From Nautilus pompilius (Eukaryota; Mollusca; Cephalopoda; Nautilida; Nautilidae): a stretch of 64,000 bases of DNA. The number at the start of each line of letters is the position of its first letter. Position 1 is the first letter of the stretch. Under the pieces are notes generated by a model that did not search any database, was not told where the DNA came from, and was given only the letters and a program-made list of their open reading frames with translations. The stretch is from NCBI GenBank assembly GCA_018389105.1, contig JACATO010002136.1, positions 496,001 through 560,000 of the forward strand, in the 5' to 3' direction. Positions 52,683-64,000 of this stretch are shown here, one piece after another. The translations under genes were made by a program, and so were the position numbers.

Positions 52683-53395
52683 ATCATCAAAAGTATAACA
52701 GCCAGCGTTTTCTTATTTGCAGGTGTACAGATGAGTTTACTGTGCAACAATCGGGAAGAGATTTTTTGGCTTAAGCCAGTTAATCGCTCTTCCAGAGTGT
52801 TAATTCTGTTGTCAAATGCTGCGAGATTAAATTATTGAAAGTACGAAAATGCATTTTGATAACTATTTTTTAAGAAATGCACTCCACTTCTGGCGGTCTA
52901 ATCATCGGTGCAAATTTAAATAAATAATTTAACTTGATCCGTTACTTCTGCGGTTTTAGATTAATTTCTTCTTCTATTTTTTTTTTTTTGGATTAGAAAG
53001 TGATATTTCAACCTCTATCAGCGCAACTTCAAGAAGAGTTTCTCGTGAGACTTTTGATCTTGATCCGCCATCGGTGCTGTTTGGAATACTCGTTTTAGGT
53101 TGCCAGATCTGATCTGTTATTAGCGTCACGCTGAGTAACATACATTAGTACATTGCCAGTTTGTTCTTCATTAGTGTAGTTTCGAGCAGAGTTCTTTATT
53201 TCACCCGACCTTATATGGTATGTTTTTTTAATCAACCAGCTTGGTGGTAATCAGTAGTTCGCGATGAGTGGTAATTTTGATAAAATTGTTTAATATTTAT
53301 TAGTGGTGAGAGTGATTACGCGGTCAGGCCTGACATGTGTATTGTATCGGCCCGTCCTGAATTGGAAAATGTCACTGAAAACCATTCTCAACACT
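52683..53395. other. Spacer with decayed relatives of the 48-bp unit
   Basis: At 53167-53190 CTTCATTAGTGTAG plus TTTCGAGCAG matches the 48-bp unit (44941 array) at 21 of 24 positions. A weaker match, GATCTGTTATTAGCGTCACG, lies at 53111-53130, where the unit has AATCAGTTAGCAGCGTCGC. No gene recognised. Confidence 0.5.
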
Positions 53396-53436
<41 letters not shown>

Positions 53437-54375
53437 CAATCTCTTACTGACGTCATCTCACTCTCTCTCTCTCACACAAACTCTCTCTCTCTGTACTGAC
53501 GTCCTCTCTCTCTCTCTCTCTCTACTGACGCCATATCTCTCTTCAATCTCTGTAATGACGTCATCTCTCTCTCTCAATCTCTGTACTGACGTCTCTCTCT
53601 CTCTCTCAATCTCTGTACTGACGTCTCTCTCTCTCTCTCTCTCTCTCTCTGTACTGACGTCATCTCACTCTCTCTCTTCAATCTCTGTACTGACTCTCTC
53701 TCTCTCTACTGACGCCATATCTCTCTTCAATCTCTGTACTGACGTCATCTCTCTCTCTCTCTACTGACGCCATATCTCTCTTCAATCTCTGTACTGACGT
53801 CTCTCTCTCTCTCTCTCTCTCTTCAATCTCTGTACTGACGTCATCTCTCTCTCTCTCTCTGTACTGACGTCATCTCTCTCTCTCTCTGTACTGACGTCAT
53901 CTCTCTCTCTCTCTCTCTACTGACGCCATATCTCTTCAATCTCTGTACTGACGCCATACCTCTCTCTGTACTGACGTCTCTCTCTCTCTCTACTGACGCA
54001 ATATCTCTCTTCAATCTCTGTACTGACGTCATCTCTCTCTACTGACGCCATATCTCTCTTCAATCTCTGTACTGACGCCATACCTCTCTCTCTCTCTACT
54101 GACGCCATATCTCTCTTCAATCTCTGTACTGACGTCATCTCTCTCTCTCTCTCTCTCTCTCTACGGACGCCATATCTCTCTTCAATCTCTGTACTGACGC
54201 CATATCTCTCTACTGACGCCATATCTCTCTTCAATCTCTGTACTGACGCCATATCTCTCTTCAATCTCTTACTGACGTCATCTCTCTCTACTGACGCCAT
54301 ATCTCTCTTCAATCTCTGTACTGACGTCATCTCTCTCTCTCTCTCTCTCTCTACTGACGCCATATCTCTCTTCAA
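53396..54375 (+). repeat. TGACGTCA/TGACGCCA array in (TC)n
   Basis: A loosely periodic array of (CT)n blocks, CTTCAATCTCTGTAC linkers and ACTGACGTCATCTC or ACTGACGCCATATC cores. About eleven perfect TGACGTCA and a similar or larger number of TGACGCCA occur, plus truncated TGACGTCTC forms. Unit length is irregular because CT runs vary. It shares core and linker (CTCTGTACTGACGTCAT) with the array at 38334. Frames on both strands are repeat artefacts. Confidence 0.95.
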
Positions 54376-54789
54376 TTTATCCACTGTAACGTTCTGGTTG
54401 CAAAGAGGCTTTCAGGAACCAGGCTTCTCGTAAGATACACTTCTTCCCCGCAGTCCGTCACGCAGTGTGCCATTTTCCGCTCTCTGTAGATACTGTGTAA
54501 CTTTCTTTTAAAAAATCAATATATAAGTAAAGATGGGTAACGCCGAATGATGGTCACAGTGGTGCTGAGAATACAGGTTCGATGGTAATGTATAACGAAC
54601 TTTAGCAAACTTCTTCATAAATTTTCTTTTCTAAAAAAGTCTGTAATAGTTTTTAAAGAAATTGCTTATCATTTTTTTAAGTATATGCAAATAAATACTG
54701 TGCTGCATGAATTTCTCTGTAAAGAACGTCTAATTTCCTCAGTTTTCTCCCCTTATCGCAGACTTTTCAGCATGTATAACTATATTTTA
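54376..54789. other. Unassigned spacer
   Basis: No gene or repeat recognised. Confidence 0.55.
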
Positions 54790-55168
54790 GGCGGCGTGGT
54801 GGTAGACTATTTAGTTCGATGGGGTCCGGGTTCGAATCCCGGTCGCGACAGGCTCTCTAGCGTGTTTTCTTCTTTCCTTCACCAGTCACCGCGTGAGTTT
54901 CCTACGGACTTTCCGGTTTTCTTCCACATTTCAAAACTAAAGGTTCTACTTGTGTTTTCCGGGTGCTTCTGGTGAAGATTCGCTGGTGACTCCTGACCGA
55001 CTCGCACCCTGAGCCACCCACAGGTAAATCGCTCGGTCACCGCTTCTAGATCAGTAATGTGAGACGGCCTCGAAGTCTGGACTGCGATGAGCAAAACAAG
55101 CAAACATTTCTCGTGTGGCCGAAGGACTCGTAAGGTTATACGCTATTATTATTGTTATTATTATTATT
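54790..55168 (+). mobile_element. tRNA-headed SINE, copy 3 (best preserved)
   Basis: The head GGCGGCGTGGTGGTAGACTA starts at 54790 and carries an A-box-like region and a perfect B box, GGTTCGAATCC (54829-54839), followed by CGGTCGCGAC. The body has TTTTCCGGGTGCTTCTGGTG (54956-54975), GGTGACTCCTGACCG and CCCACAGGTAAATCGCTCGG, then CTGGACTGCGATGAGCAAAA. The 3' end is a (TTA)n tail at 55145-55168. Total length is about 380 bp. Transcription by RNA polymerase III and mobilisation by a partner LINE sharing the tail are expected for such elements. The partner is not in this window. Confidence 0.8.
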
Positions 55169-56650
55169 GATGATTTTCTGAAGTCAGTCGAATGTAAGCT
55201 GGGTGTAAAGAAAGCTACTTCAGGGTAAAATTCGTGACGTGTAAAGCTCCCATAATACTGAATTGATGAACCCTGACCGAGCCGCATTTTCGTATTTCTT
55301 TCAGAACGCCGCAGAACGACAGGGCGGTTGACAAGAAATACCACGTAGTAGACGATTATAAACCACACGAACGCTAGGTAATCGTTAATATTCATATTAA
55401 AAATGGTAAATGTGACGCTAATTAAAAATATATATATATATCTGAATTATTGAAAATGTATGGAATCATTTACCATAACTCACCGCGGTGTTTTGTAATT
55501 TAACACAGTAGGTCTCCCTGTTCTATTATCATTCTATTTTTAATGTGACTCCAAAACGTTTGGTAATTGAAGGTTGTCACCCGTGTGGAATAGAAGTGAC
55601 CATAAGTACTTTTTTAGATTTCAGTAAGGGAAAAGACGAAGTAGGGGCTCTGTATAAGCGTGTATTGGCTGGCCTGAGACTATCGCAGTCTTATTTCGGT
55701 TGGATTTTTAACATGGCAGCACTTCATCAGCTAACGGAAGCCTTTAAAAAAAAAAACATGAAAACAATAGGGTATCTATCTGTTCTTAATTTAACTGATT
55801 AATTTAATTCTTAATTTAAACCCCTAATACTCTGATACCTACGCGACAGAGTTGATACGCGTCTTAAGCGACCTTTTACCTTATAGCGAATCACATCTTT
55901 TCATGCCTTAAGGAAAGACTTACTGATGAAAACGTAACGACTCACTATTGTAGCGTTGATTGTACCCATTGTAAATAGAGTACAGCTTTGTATGACATTT
56001 AATGACAATTTCTTATTTACAGGGATCTTCTTCTTATTCTTCTTCTTCTGGCCGGCTTCGACGTAAAAGGCATTCATCAGAAGAAACCACCTTAGGCATG
56101 TTTTTCGTGAGCTCTGTCCGAGCATCAATTAGTGCATATATTATTTAAATTGTATTTCATATTCCACACATATATTACTTACTAAGTTGGAAGATTTTTT
56201 TTTTTTTTCGTTTCTTACTCCGATTCGACTTTTGCTATCGCGGAGCCACCATAAACCCCATTTGGCGATTTCCAGAGAATTCAAGAGACGTGAGTAAACG
56301 GATAATTCCATAAGGTTAGAATGTCTAGCTTGAAAGGTTTCGAGACTAAAACCGAAGGCCGGCCCAACTCGCTTGTTTTAGAATTATTCATTCAAAAAAC
56401 CGTGCCTCTCATTCTGTTGGAGTTGGTGCCAAAAAAAAAAGGGAGGGGCAGGCAGGCAGGAAGACGGAGACATGTCGACCGGTTGTCCTAAATGAGTAGA
56501 TGTGACGCTTTTGCATCGCGATGATTTTACACTAAACCTCAATTCTTTTTTAATCTAGAGAAGGAATTTTTATTTTCCTATTTTACAATCTGCACTATAA
56601 TTGATTTGACGTATATAAAATAAAATCTCAGCGGACCTAGGAAACATTCC
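55169..56650. other. Unassigned spacer
   Basis: A (TA)n run lies at about 55429-55441 and a poly-T run at 56196-56209. Frames of 75-114 codons are unrecognised. Confidence 0.5.
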
Positions 56651-56703
<53 letters not shown>

Positions 56704-56730
56704 GTAGTAGTAGTAGTAGTAGTAGTAGTA
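56651..56730. repeat. (TAA)n-(TAG)n compound microsatellite
   Basis: TAA units switch to TAG at about 56703 and run to 56730. Confidence 0.95.
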
Positions 56731-57803
56731 CATTTTGATCTTTGTTCAGCGTGTTTTGCAAAGAATCTGTTGAAAGTTCAAAAGTCGTCTGGGCGATGAA
56801 AATATTTTCGACAGTTTTCTTTCTCTCTCCTTATTGACAGCTGCCGTCCCGTATACAATGACAGACTATACAAAGTCTTGTCTATCAGTGAAATAGTCTG
56901 CTACATAATGGGATCTTAGCACGATCGGAGCGTATTGTGAATTAAATTAATAATGGCCATTTGTCTGTTCTCATTCCTAACCAATCGTACTCTTTCTATA
57001 AATACACAGATTTTTTTCCCCCTACTTATATTCTAACTTGCTTGTATCGCCATTAACTATCCGTAAACTACATATTAAAAAAAACACATAAACACACACA
57101 CACATATATATCCGTGAGTGTTTTTCTTCTTTCCCCCTTATATTAGAAAAGGATCGAGCTGCGGTCTATACGGCCATCAAATGTCAGCAATCTGGCAAAT
57201 AAGCGAGGATTTAAATGAAGTTAATTTAAAAGCCAGCGGGAAGAGAAAGCCACTTATATAGCGGGTGGCGAGGTGGAGAACAGAGAGAGAGACCGTGGAT
57301 TGCAGAGGTTCGCCACCAGGTCGCGCTGTCGGCACACGACCGGACCGGTGACTCTATAACGTGTGAGGTCTGGTGGCTGAGGATGGCTTAGTGGAATATA
57401 CTAAGCGGCCGCATTTGTGACTGCATCTGCGAGAGATTAGAAGATGGAGGAGCAAACGACCCTGGAAAATGCTAGAGAATAGACTTAAATCCCGTAGAAT
57501 GGCGGGGGTTAGGGGGGGGCAGCTGCTGTCGACCGAGTGGAAGCTTAAACGCCCCGAACTACTCCGTGATCGGTTCGGAGTTGGATGCTCCGCAGGTACA
57601 CGCTAACTGCGGCTGACACCTCGCACGCTTGAGAGAACCAGTTCTAACCAGTCCCCCGGGCCATTTTTATTGCTGCGTCCACTCTACTCTTTTTCAATTT
57701 AAAAAAAAAAATGGTGGGGGGGAGGAGGAGGGGACGTGGAACGCTGCGCGTGCGTGTTCGTTCTGGGACATTTCACACAGTTTTCTGTCATACACATTAG
57801 AGT
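56731..57803. other. Unassigned spacer, CpG-rich at 57200-57780
   Basis: No gene recognised. A short CA run lies at about 57095-57104. Confidence 0.5.
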
Positions 57804-57924
57804 AAATAATAATAATAATAATAAAATAATAATAATAAAATAATAATACTAATAATAATAATAATAAATAATAATAATAATAATAAATAATAATAATAAT
57901 AATAATATAAAATAATAATAATAA

Positions 57925-57968
<44 letters not shown>

Positions 57969-58031
57969 ATAATAATAATAATAAATAATAATAATAATAA
58001 TAAAATAATAATAATAATAATAATAATAATA
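57804..58031. repeat. Compound (TAA)n-(ACT)n-(TAA)n microsatellite
   Basis: About 228 bases: an interrupted TAA tract (with extra A bases at irregular intervals), a central (TAC)n block at about 57926-57966, then more interrupted TAA. Confidence 0.95.
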
Positions 58032-58160
58032 GGTTTACTGTAGAGTGACTAAACTTACCTTGGTTTGTTTTTTTAAAAAAAAAACGAAATTATCCCCCCT
58101 TTTTTAACTGATTTTCTTCAGGACATAAAATAATTATTTTTTAAAACTATAAAACTCTGC

Positions 58161-58161
<1 letters not shown>

Positions 58162-58223
<62 letters not shown>
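58162..58223. repeat. (TTA)n microsatellite
   Basis: About 62 bases of uninterrupted TTA, in inverted orientation to the TAA array 130 bases to its left, so the two could form a hairpin. Confidence 0.95.
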
Positions 58224-58621
58224 GCGGTTTTATTCACGTAATGTTCTCTGGTAAATAAAATCCGGGTGCTGTCACCACGATTTCATTTATTGTGGTGGCG
58301 ACGATGCACACGGCGATAGCAGACACAGAAAATAGACTTCGTCGATTTATGTCCCGACTGGCTGACATCCACGTTTTAAAAATATGCCTGCCTTATTTAT
58401 ACGAATGGTGATGAAGCGAACTTCAAGAAAGGTCGCATCGTATTCTTTGATAGAAACGCGGACACAACACTAAGGTCATCGGCGAGTCTGTGTTCACCTT
58501 TCTCATTTATTTTAGAAGTTAGCTTACCATACGTGCCACGTCAGATCATCTTAACCTGCAACATCCATAGGGTTCATGTACCCTGTAAATGCATCTACAT
58601 GTGTGTACGTGTCTTTGTGGT
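58224..58621. other. Unassigned spacer
   Basis: No gene or repeat recognised. Confidence 0.55.
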
Positions 58622-59099
58622 ATGTGTGTGTGTGTGTGTGTCTGTCTCTCTCTCTGTGTGTGTGTGTCTGTCTGTCTCTGTGTGTGTGTGTGTGTGTGTG
58701 TGTGTTGTGTCTCTCTGTGTGTGTGTGTGTCTGTCTCTGTGTGTGTGTGTGTGTGTGTGTCTGTCTCTCTCTCTCTGTGTGTGTGTGTGTCTGTCTCTCT
58801 CTCTCTGTGTGTGTGTGTGTCTCTGTGTGTGTCTCTGTGTTGTGTGTGTGTGTGTGTGTGTCTCTGTGTGTGTGTGTGTGTGTCTGTCTCTCTCTGTGTG
58901 TGTGTTGTGTCTGTCTGTCTCTCTGTGTGTGTGTGTCTGTCTGTCTCTCTCTCTCTGTGTGTGTGTGTGTCTCTGTGTGTCTCTGTGTGTGTGTGGTGTG
59001 TGTGTGTGTCTGTCTCTCTCTGTGTGTGTGTGTGTGTCTGTCTCTCTGTGTGTGTGTGTGTCTGTCTCTCGCTCTCTCTGTGTGTGTGTGTGTCTGTCT

Positions 59100-59130
<31 letters not shown>

Positions 59131-59161
59131 GTCTGTCTCTCTCTGTGTGTGTGTGTGTCTG

Positions 59162-59194
<33 letters not shown>

Positions 59195-59198
59195 CTAG
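58622..59198. repeat. TG/TC compound microsatellite, long
   Basis: About 580 bases of (TG)n blocks alternating with TCTGTCTCTCTC blocks at an irregular period of roughly 30-45 bases. Same grammar as the array at 31440-31700. All three + frames are stop-free Cys/Val/Leu/Ser artefacts. Confidence 0.97.
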
Positions 59199-62100
59199 GT
59201 ATGTCCCTGTGTGTCTGTAGTATGAGTGTCTGTGCCTAAGCCACTATTACCGGTGCTGATGGTGATCACTGCTGCTTTTATCCCGCTGCAGAGGTTTCAC
59301 TCTCCTAAAGTTATGATGCTCGTCGATTTCGATTTAATTAGCGTCTCTTGTTTTATCATTGCTGACTGACGTCACAAAGTCGTCATCGGTGACGCGTCCG
59401 CTGTCCGCTTATCTGATGATTATCTCCCCTGACGTCCAACTGCTGTAAAATATTATCAGGAGCAGGCAAACAGAAGCATCTGTTTACTGATACGCGCCGG
59501 TGACAGTGCTCTTTTGTAGTCGATCGAGAATACGCTCGTCAAAAGCATCTGGCAGTGACGTTTAGCGGAAAAGGGCAGACGGGTAACAATACCCTTGTGC
59601 GGGATGATCGCCATCGGTCGCGCTGGCTTAAATAGTAGAAACCACATCGTCAGGAAATCGAATGCCCAGAAGAATTCTTTCGATGATATTTCCTCCCCTG
59701 TACGGGGCGGGGGGGGGGGCGTGTGTTCCGTCATCTCTGCCCAGTACTCTTTCAAACTCGGCGCGCGCCGCGACTTCTGACCTCTGTCGTTTTAACCCCG
59801 ACACCGCCGACGTACCGCTGGTACCGGAGACCTTTCGCTCCGCCCACGACTCTCCGCACAAACTCGTTTGTGGCCGACTTACATTCCCGAACGGCTTCAG
59901 CCCTCACACAGCATCGCGGGGCGGACACGACAAACAGCAGACCTCGCTTCTCACGTCATTTATGACTGAATCAGTTACGAAACAAAAGCTTTCAGCACGC
60001 GTGCTTTATGAAGGCTCCAGATGGTAGCATCGGCACAAGAGTTAAGCCCCCTTTACTCGCTCAGCCAGCAAACAGGTGATTAAAGATGGATTGCAAAGAA
60101 GTCTTTCTTGAAGGTTGGCTTCGAAACCCTTTCCCAAAAAAAATAATAAGGAATCCCCCTTCTGATAACAAGTATTAGGAGCCGATAAATCGACCGGAGT
60201 TATTTATTCGGTTTCAGAGATGAGGGGCGCGTCTCAATGTATCAGATGATGTTCTGAGGCGAAGTTTTTGAATCCCTGTTCAGTTCTTACGGTTAAACGC
60301 AGAGCGGGTTCCTCCAGTTTAATGTTTGGGTTTGAATTAAATCCACTGAAGTCTGTGGCAAGCCTTTTCTCCTAGTTCCGCCTTACAACATGAAGGTGTT
60401 TCTGAACAGATTGCAAAACATGCCCGGAGCCTGTGTGCAGCAAGAAGAGATCCGCATCCTTCCATGAAGGTAGACCAGAACATTGCTGAAGCGTTGTGAG
60501 GTTACTTGGAGCAGACGTCGGGGTAACCTTAATATCGAAGAAGTGAAAGCTTCGCCGAGAAACCTGGGTAAACTTTAACTGCCGGGTACGGGCCAGAAAA
60601 GCATATACCTTTAAATGATGTATCTGGTGCCGTCTTGAAGAAGCACTGCTACGGTGTAAACAGCGTGACAACTCAGCTGTCAGTGCTAACGAAGATATAA
60701 TACGAAATAATGATTTTTAAACATTTCAGCATGGAACAAATGACTGCTAACGTAAAAAAAAAACAAAAAAAATTAAAGAAATATACAAATTTAATGAATA
60801 ATTACATGCTCTTGTTGTAAAACTATTAAGATAAATGATTCAGGCTTTTTCGGTGTTGCCTAGCAATAGATCTACAGTGACAAAGAGCTCCCTAAGTTGT
60901 TTTCAGCTTCACCAAAGTAAAGCTGGAAAAAACACTTTTACGAAAGCTGAAAGTAAGATCCTTATCGGGGTTAGGCCAAACTAGACTTTAGCGAAATCTC
61001 AGCCTTTTATGATGTTTTGTATCAAAGGAAAGGTTAAACTTTATAAAAATAAATAGATGTTACTTTAAAAGCATTTTATAGAATTTCCCGACAGGTATCA
61101 GACTTGAACACAAATCTGAATATGAGAATATCAAACAAATATCGTGGAATGACATCTTTTTAAGTCATCCGGTAGTTACTGGAAAACATCTCGTATTTTC
61201 CTGAGTAAATGTAAATAAAGTCTACTTAGAATTTACTGGCGGTTAGATAAAGCTAGAGAATACATGGCATCAACGTCATTCGCTAACAAAGATGGATTCT
61301 ACGTTACATTTACTGGAAAAATTAGATTTTAGACCATACTTAGTGGAATATACTTCCAAAGACGAACATCTAATATTACCCAGAACGACAAAGTGGCAAA
61401 GCGACCGGCATTGTTCTGGAATATATATTTACCCCCCCCCCCCACCAACATCCGCACTTTCGAGACATCTCGCCCTGGGTTGGCCAGTAGGGGAAAGTCA
61501 CCTCATCTCCACAGCTTCTGAAAGCAGACTTTTCTTCCTGTTGCTCATTTAATTATCATAACCCGTCAATCAACAGCCTCATCGATTTTCTGCGCTCTCT
61601 CTCCCACCCACCCCGTCCTTGTTTGATTGGGAATTGCACGTGATAAAAATTAATTTTGACGTACGAAATTAAAATACGAAAAGATGCTCTGTAAAGGTAA
61701 ATACTAGATCTAAAATTATATAAGACGGTTTTGTGGGCGACTTCTTTCTTGTGAACTGGTGCAAAATACAAAAGAGACAAAAAGGGGCGCGTGGGTGGGT
61801 GGGACGGAAGCCCAGTACTAGACTAGATCACTGGACTGGTAGACGGGTGTGTTGCGGCGAGCTGCTCGCTTCGGGTGACCTCTCGGCTGCGACTAGGAGG
61901 GTTAAAAAATAAGGCTATATTCTGTGTCACGTCCGGAGCATTGAGGGATCTGTACACTTCCGCTTCAATGGCAAGTGCTGGGACATAGGAGGTGGCAGGG
62001 ATAACAGAACTGTTGTATCTCTACCTTTGACCCATAAGCGAACGACTGGACCGTGTAGACCATTTTCAGGGGCATAACTGATCTTCCATAGTCCCCACCG

Positions 62101-62808
62101 TATCCCCTGATCTCACGTGCATTTTTCAAAAACGAAATGCAATTTTGTGGCGACATTAAGCACAAGGACTGGAAAGATGATAATAATCTTCTCTACAAGT
62201 CTTGTTCTAGGCTAGAACTGGCGCCCGTAAGGCCCAAAGGATGAGCGAAACGTTCTGGCTCTAAATCATTCTGGAATATTGCGGGATTAGAGTTTCCATT
62301 ATTACTTTACGATATTCTAGAAGAGTTCACGACAATCGCACACACACACAAGCCATTGAATCCGCAGGCATTTCTTCCCAAACAGACACCGGCATCTGAC
62401 ATCCCGACGAGGCAGTCCGCAGCCTTGGCGTAGGGTACGCATCGTGATGGAGAGACATCGTCGCTGGAGATGACAACAGGCCCAGGGGGCCACCCACGAT
62501 TGGCCGTTTAGGGAAGGAGGAACCCGGTAGACAGACGCTCTCTTGTACCTTTCGAACAAACAGGCCCCGCTGCGGCCCGGACACCCCCCCCCCCCCCGAT
62601 ACACGAGTAGTTCCCGACTCCCAGATAGCTCTAAAGGCCTGAGCGACAGGTGCTACAGCTGACCGGCACCGTCACCACTCAAGGGGTTACGCATCTCCCC
62701 CCCTCCAACCGCTTTCTCTACCAATCGCCGGGTCTACGCAGTCAGCAGTATTTCCACCCGGTCCCGTGAACGAACTTCAGCGGTGTTTTTAGAACAGCGC
62801 TAGCCCCT
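59199..62808. other. Unassigned stretch, CpG-rich in two blocks
   Basis: CpG-rich at about 59380-60030 and 61760-62760, AT-rich between. TGACGTCA at 59367-59374 and TTATCTCCCCT at 59420-59430. G and C homopolymers at 59705-59719, 61431-61443 and 62583-62597. The longest frame (59662-60027, +, 121 codons) overlaps other frames and is unrecognised. No gene supported. Confidence 0.45.
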
Positions 62809-62832
62809 CCACACACACACACACACACACAC
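62809..62832. repeat. (CA)n microsatellite
   Basis: Twelve CA units. Confidence 0.9.
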
Positions 62833-63342
62833 TCGCTAATCAGTTCAGGACGGTACGTGGACAGGAGTTTAGTAAATATCCCTCGGGCAGTTGTTTTGAC
62901 GTTTCTCGAAAGTAGAACAGTTTGCCCAAATACCCGTGTTTACAAATGTTCGTTATCACTGCTGTTGTTTTGCCCAAGGTCAGCGGGTCGTGTCGATCCG
63001 AGAGAGAGAGAGAGAGAGAAGATGGTTGCTGGTGATATCATAATACCCTGGTTGTTGCTCGTTTGTTTTTGTTTTTTTGCTCTCTATGAAAGAAAGAAAT
63101 TATCTGAGAATTTAAATTAAAAGTAAAATGCGACGGCTCTGCCGCTAACAACAAGACGATTTCGTGTAATCCCACCACATCTTTTTCCCCCCCCTTTTTT
63201 TTGGAAATATACTTTTGAAGCTCGCGAAAAGAGTTGTCTCCCCTGGACCAAGAGTTTGTTCCCTGTCCAAACTATCTCATTTCGGTGATCGTTCAATTCA
63301 ATTAGGATTCGGCCCAAAACTAAAAAGTTAAAATGGCTTTAG
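62833..63342. other. Spacer with a (GA)n run
   Basis: (GA)10 at 63000-63019. No gene recognised. Confidence 0.55.

Positions 63343-63391
<49 letters not shown>
63343..63391. repeat. (TTA)n microsatellite
   Basis: About 49 bases of uninterrupted TTA. Confidence 0.95.
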
Positions 63392-63392
<1 letters not shown>

Positions 63393-64000
63393 GTAAATTT
63401 TGACATAAATTAATTTGATTAAAAGTTATTGGTGTTTTTTTTATTTTACTGATCGCCAACAAATAACGTAGAATTACAGTACGAAACTGATGAATATTGA
63501 TTATTGATTTTACATTATTATTTGTTGCTTCTAAAATGATGTCGTGGTTACTAGAATAGACTTAGGAGAGAAACTTCAGTTATCTGGGGTTCATTCATTT
63601 TAATTCCAGAATATCCGAAGTTAAGTCCATTTTGCTAAAACTTGAAAACAGTTTACGTAAATGGAAACAGGGTAATAATATCTTTCTTATTTTTTAAGTT
63701 TTTTTTTTTTTAATTTTTAAAATCTTTCCTTTACAGGAACGAATCCACTTAGTGTAAGTATTAAGCAGCTGATTCCCTTATACTCCCATTCTGGATTTCC
63801 GGTAAACTTGTCTGTTACGCCATATTGATTAAAGCATTCTGGGGAAAGTTCTGACGCCAACCCAAAAGACCTGGGTAGTCAATGATGGTATGATGCTTTC
63901 TAAGCTATTGCGTTTGAATGCCAGCTGCTGAAGTGTAATGGATAATTATTAGTGCAAGAAAAGGTAAATATATAAACCAAAAATCGATCGTGTAAGATCA
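63392..64000. other. AT-rich right end; possible 17-nt microexon at 63737-63753
   Basis: A strong acceptor (T11 tract, then CTTTCCTTTACAG ending at 63736) is followed after only 17 bases by GTAAGT (63754-63759). Otherwise no gene is recognised up to the window edge. Confidence 0.3.

Noticed and set aside
53303-54384. Ser/Leu-rich (+) and MASVERERE-like (-) frames
   Set aside because: Translation of the (TC)n/TGACGTCA array.
54790-54850. tRNA gene
   Set aside because: Same reason: B box is perfect but the sequence continues into a SINE body and a (TTA)n tail.
58533-59239. Three overlapping frames above 210 codons rich in Cys, Val, Leu and Ser
   Set aside because: Translation of the TG/TC array in all three frames.

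Overview
The window looks like animal nuclear DNA that is almost entirely non-genic. It is rich in microsatellites, minisatellites and dead transposons, with one long multi-exon-type gene ending at its left edge. The organism is probably a mollusc or another lophotrochozoan. The hints are the recurring TTATCTCCCTT / AAGGGAGATAA motif, tRNA-headed SINEs, Tc1, mariner, hAT and Penelope-like relics, and compound TG/TC and TAA arrays. No single feature proves this, and I cannot name a species.

Layout. 2-394 is the last coding exon of a Pro/Gln-rich protein on the + strand, followed by an AT-rich stretch of about 1.7 kb that reads as its 3' UTR (several AATAAA signals, the last at 2069). Immediately downstream is a complete but dead mariner copy (2305-3562) with both inverted repeats and TA target duplications. 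3.6-11 kb holds a (CGT)n-tailed GC-rich segment, one SINE (5581-5870) and otherwise unassigned sequence. 11.0-24.5 kb is a transposon graveyard: a 5' fragment of a Tc1 transposase (-), a short inverted-repeat element present twice in opposite orientation (11678-11999 and 18371-18741), a nearly whole IR/DR-type Tc1 element (14015-15569), a ZBED5/Buster-like hAT relic (+), a second hAT relic of the DUF4371/ZMYM1 type (-), and a Penelope-like reverse-transcriptase relic (+).

27-59 kb is dominated by tandem arrays: a 32-bp purine-rich minisatellite of more than 100 units (27548-30984), a TG/TC array (31440-31700), a TGACGTCA palindrome array (38334-38765), a 37-bp minisatellite with an 18-unit internal duplication (40645-42712), a 48-bp two-subtype minisatellite (44941-46027), long (TAA)n tracts, a second TGACGTCA/TGACGCCA array (53396-54375) and a second TG/TC array (58622-59198). 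Two more copies of the SINE family lie at 39640-39940 and 54790-55168.

Apart from the left-edge exon, I see no protein-coding gene that I would defend. Most long reading frames here are stop-free translations of tandem repeats. Two short splice-site-bounded segments (52302-52355 and 63737-63753) are the only candidates for further exons. No genes here work together as a pathway; the interest lies in the repeat biology, especially the two CRE-palindrome arrays, the higher-order minisatellite structure and the inverted-repeat element family.
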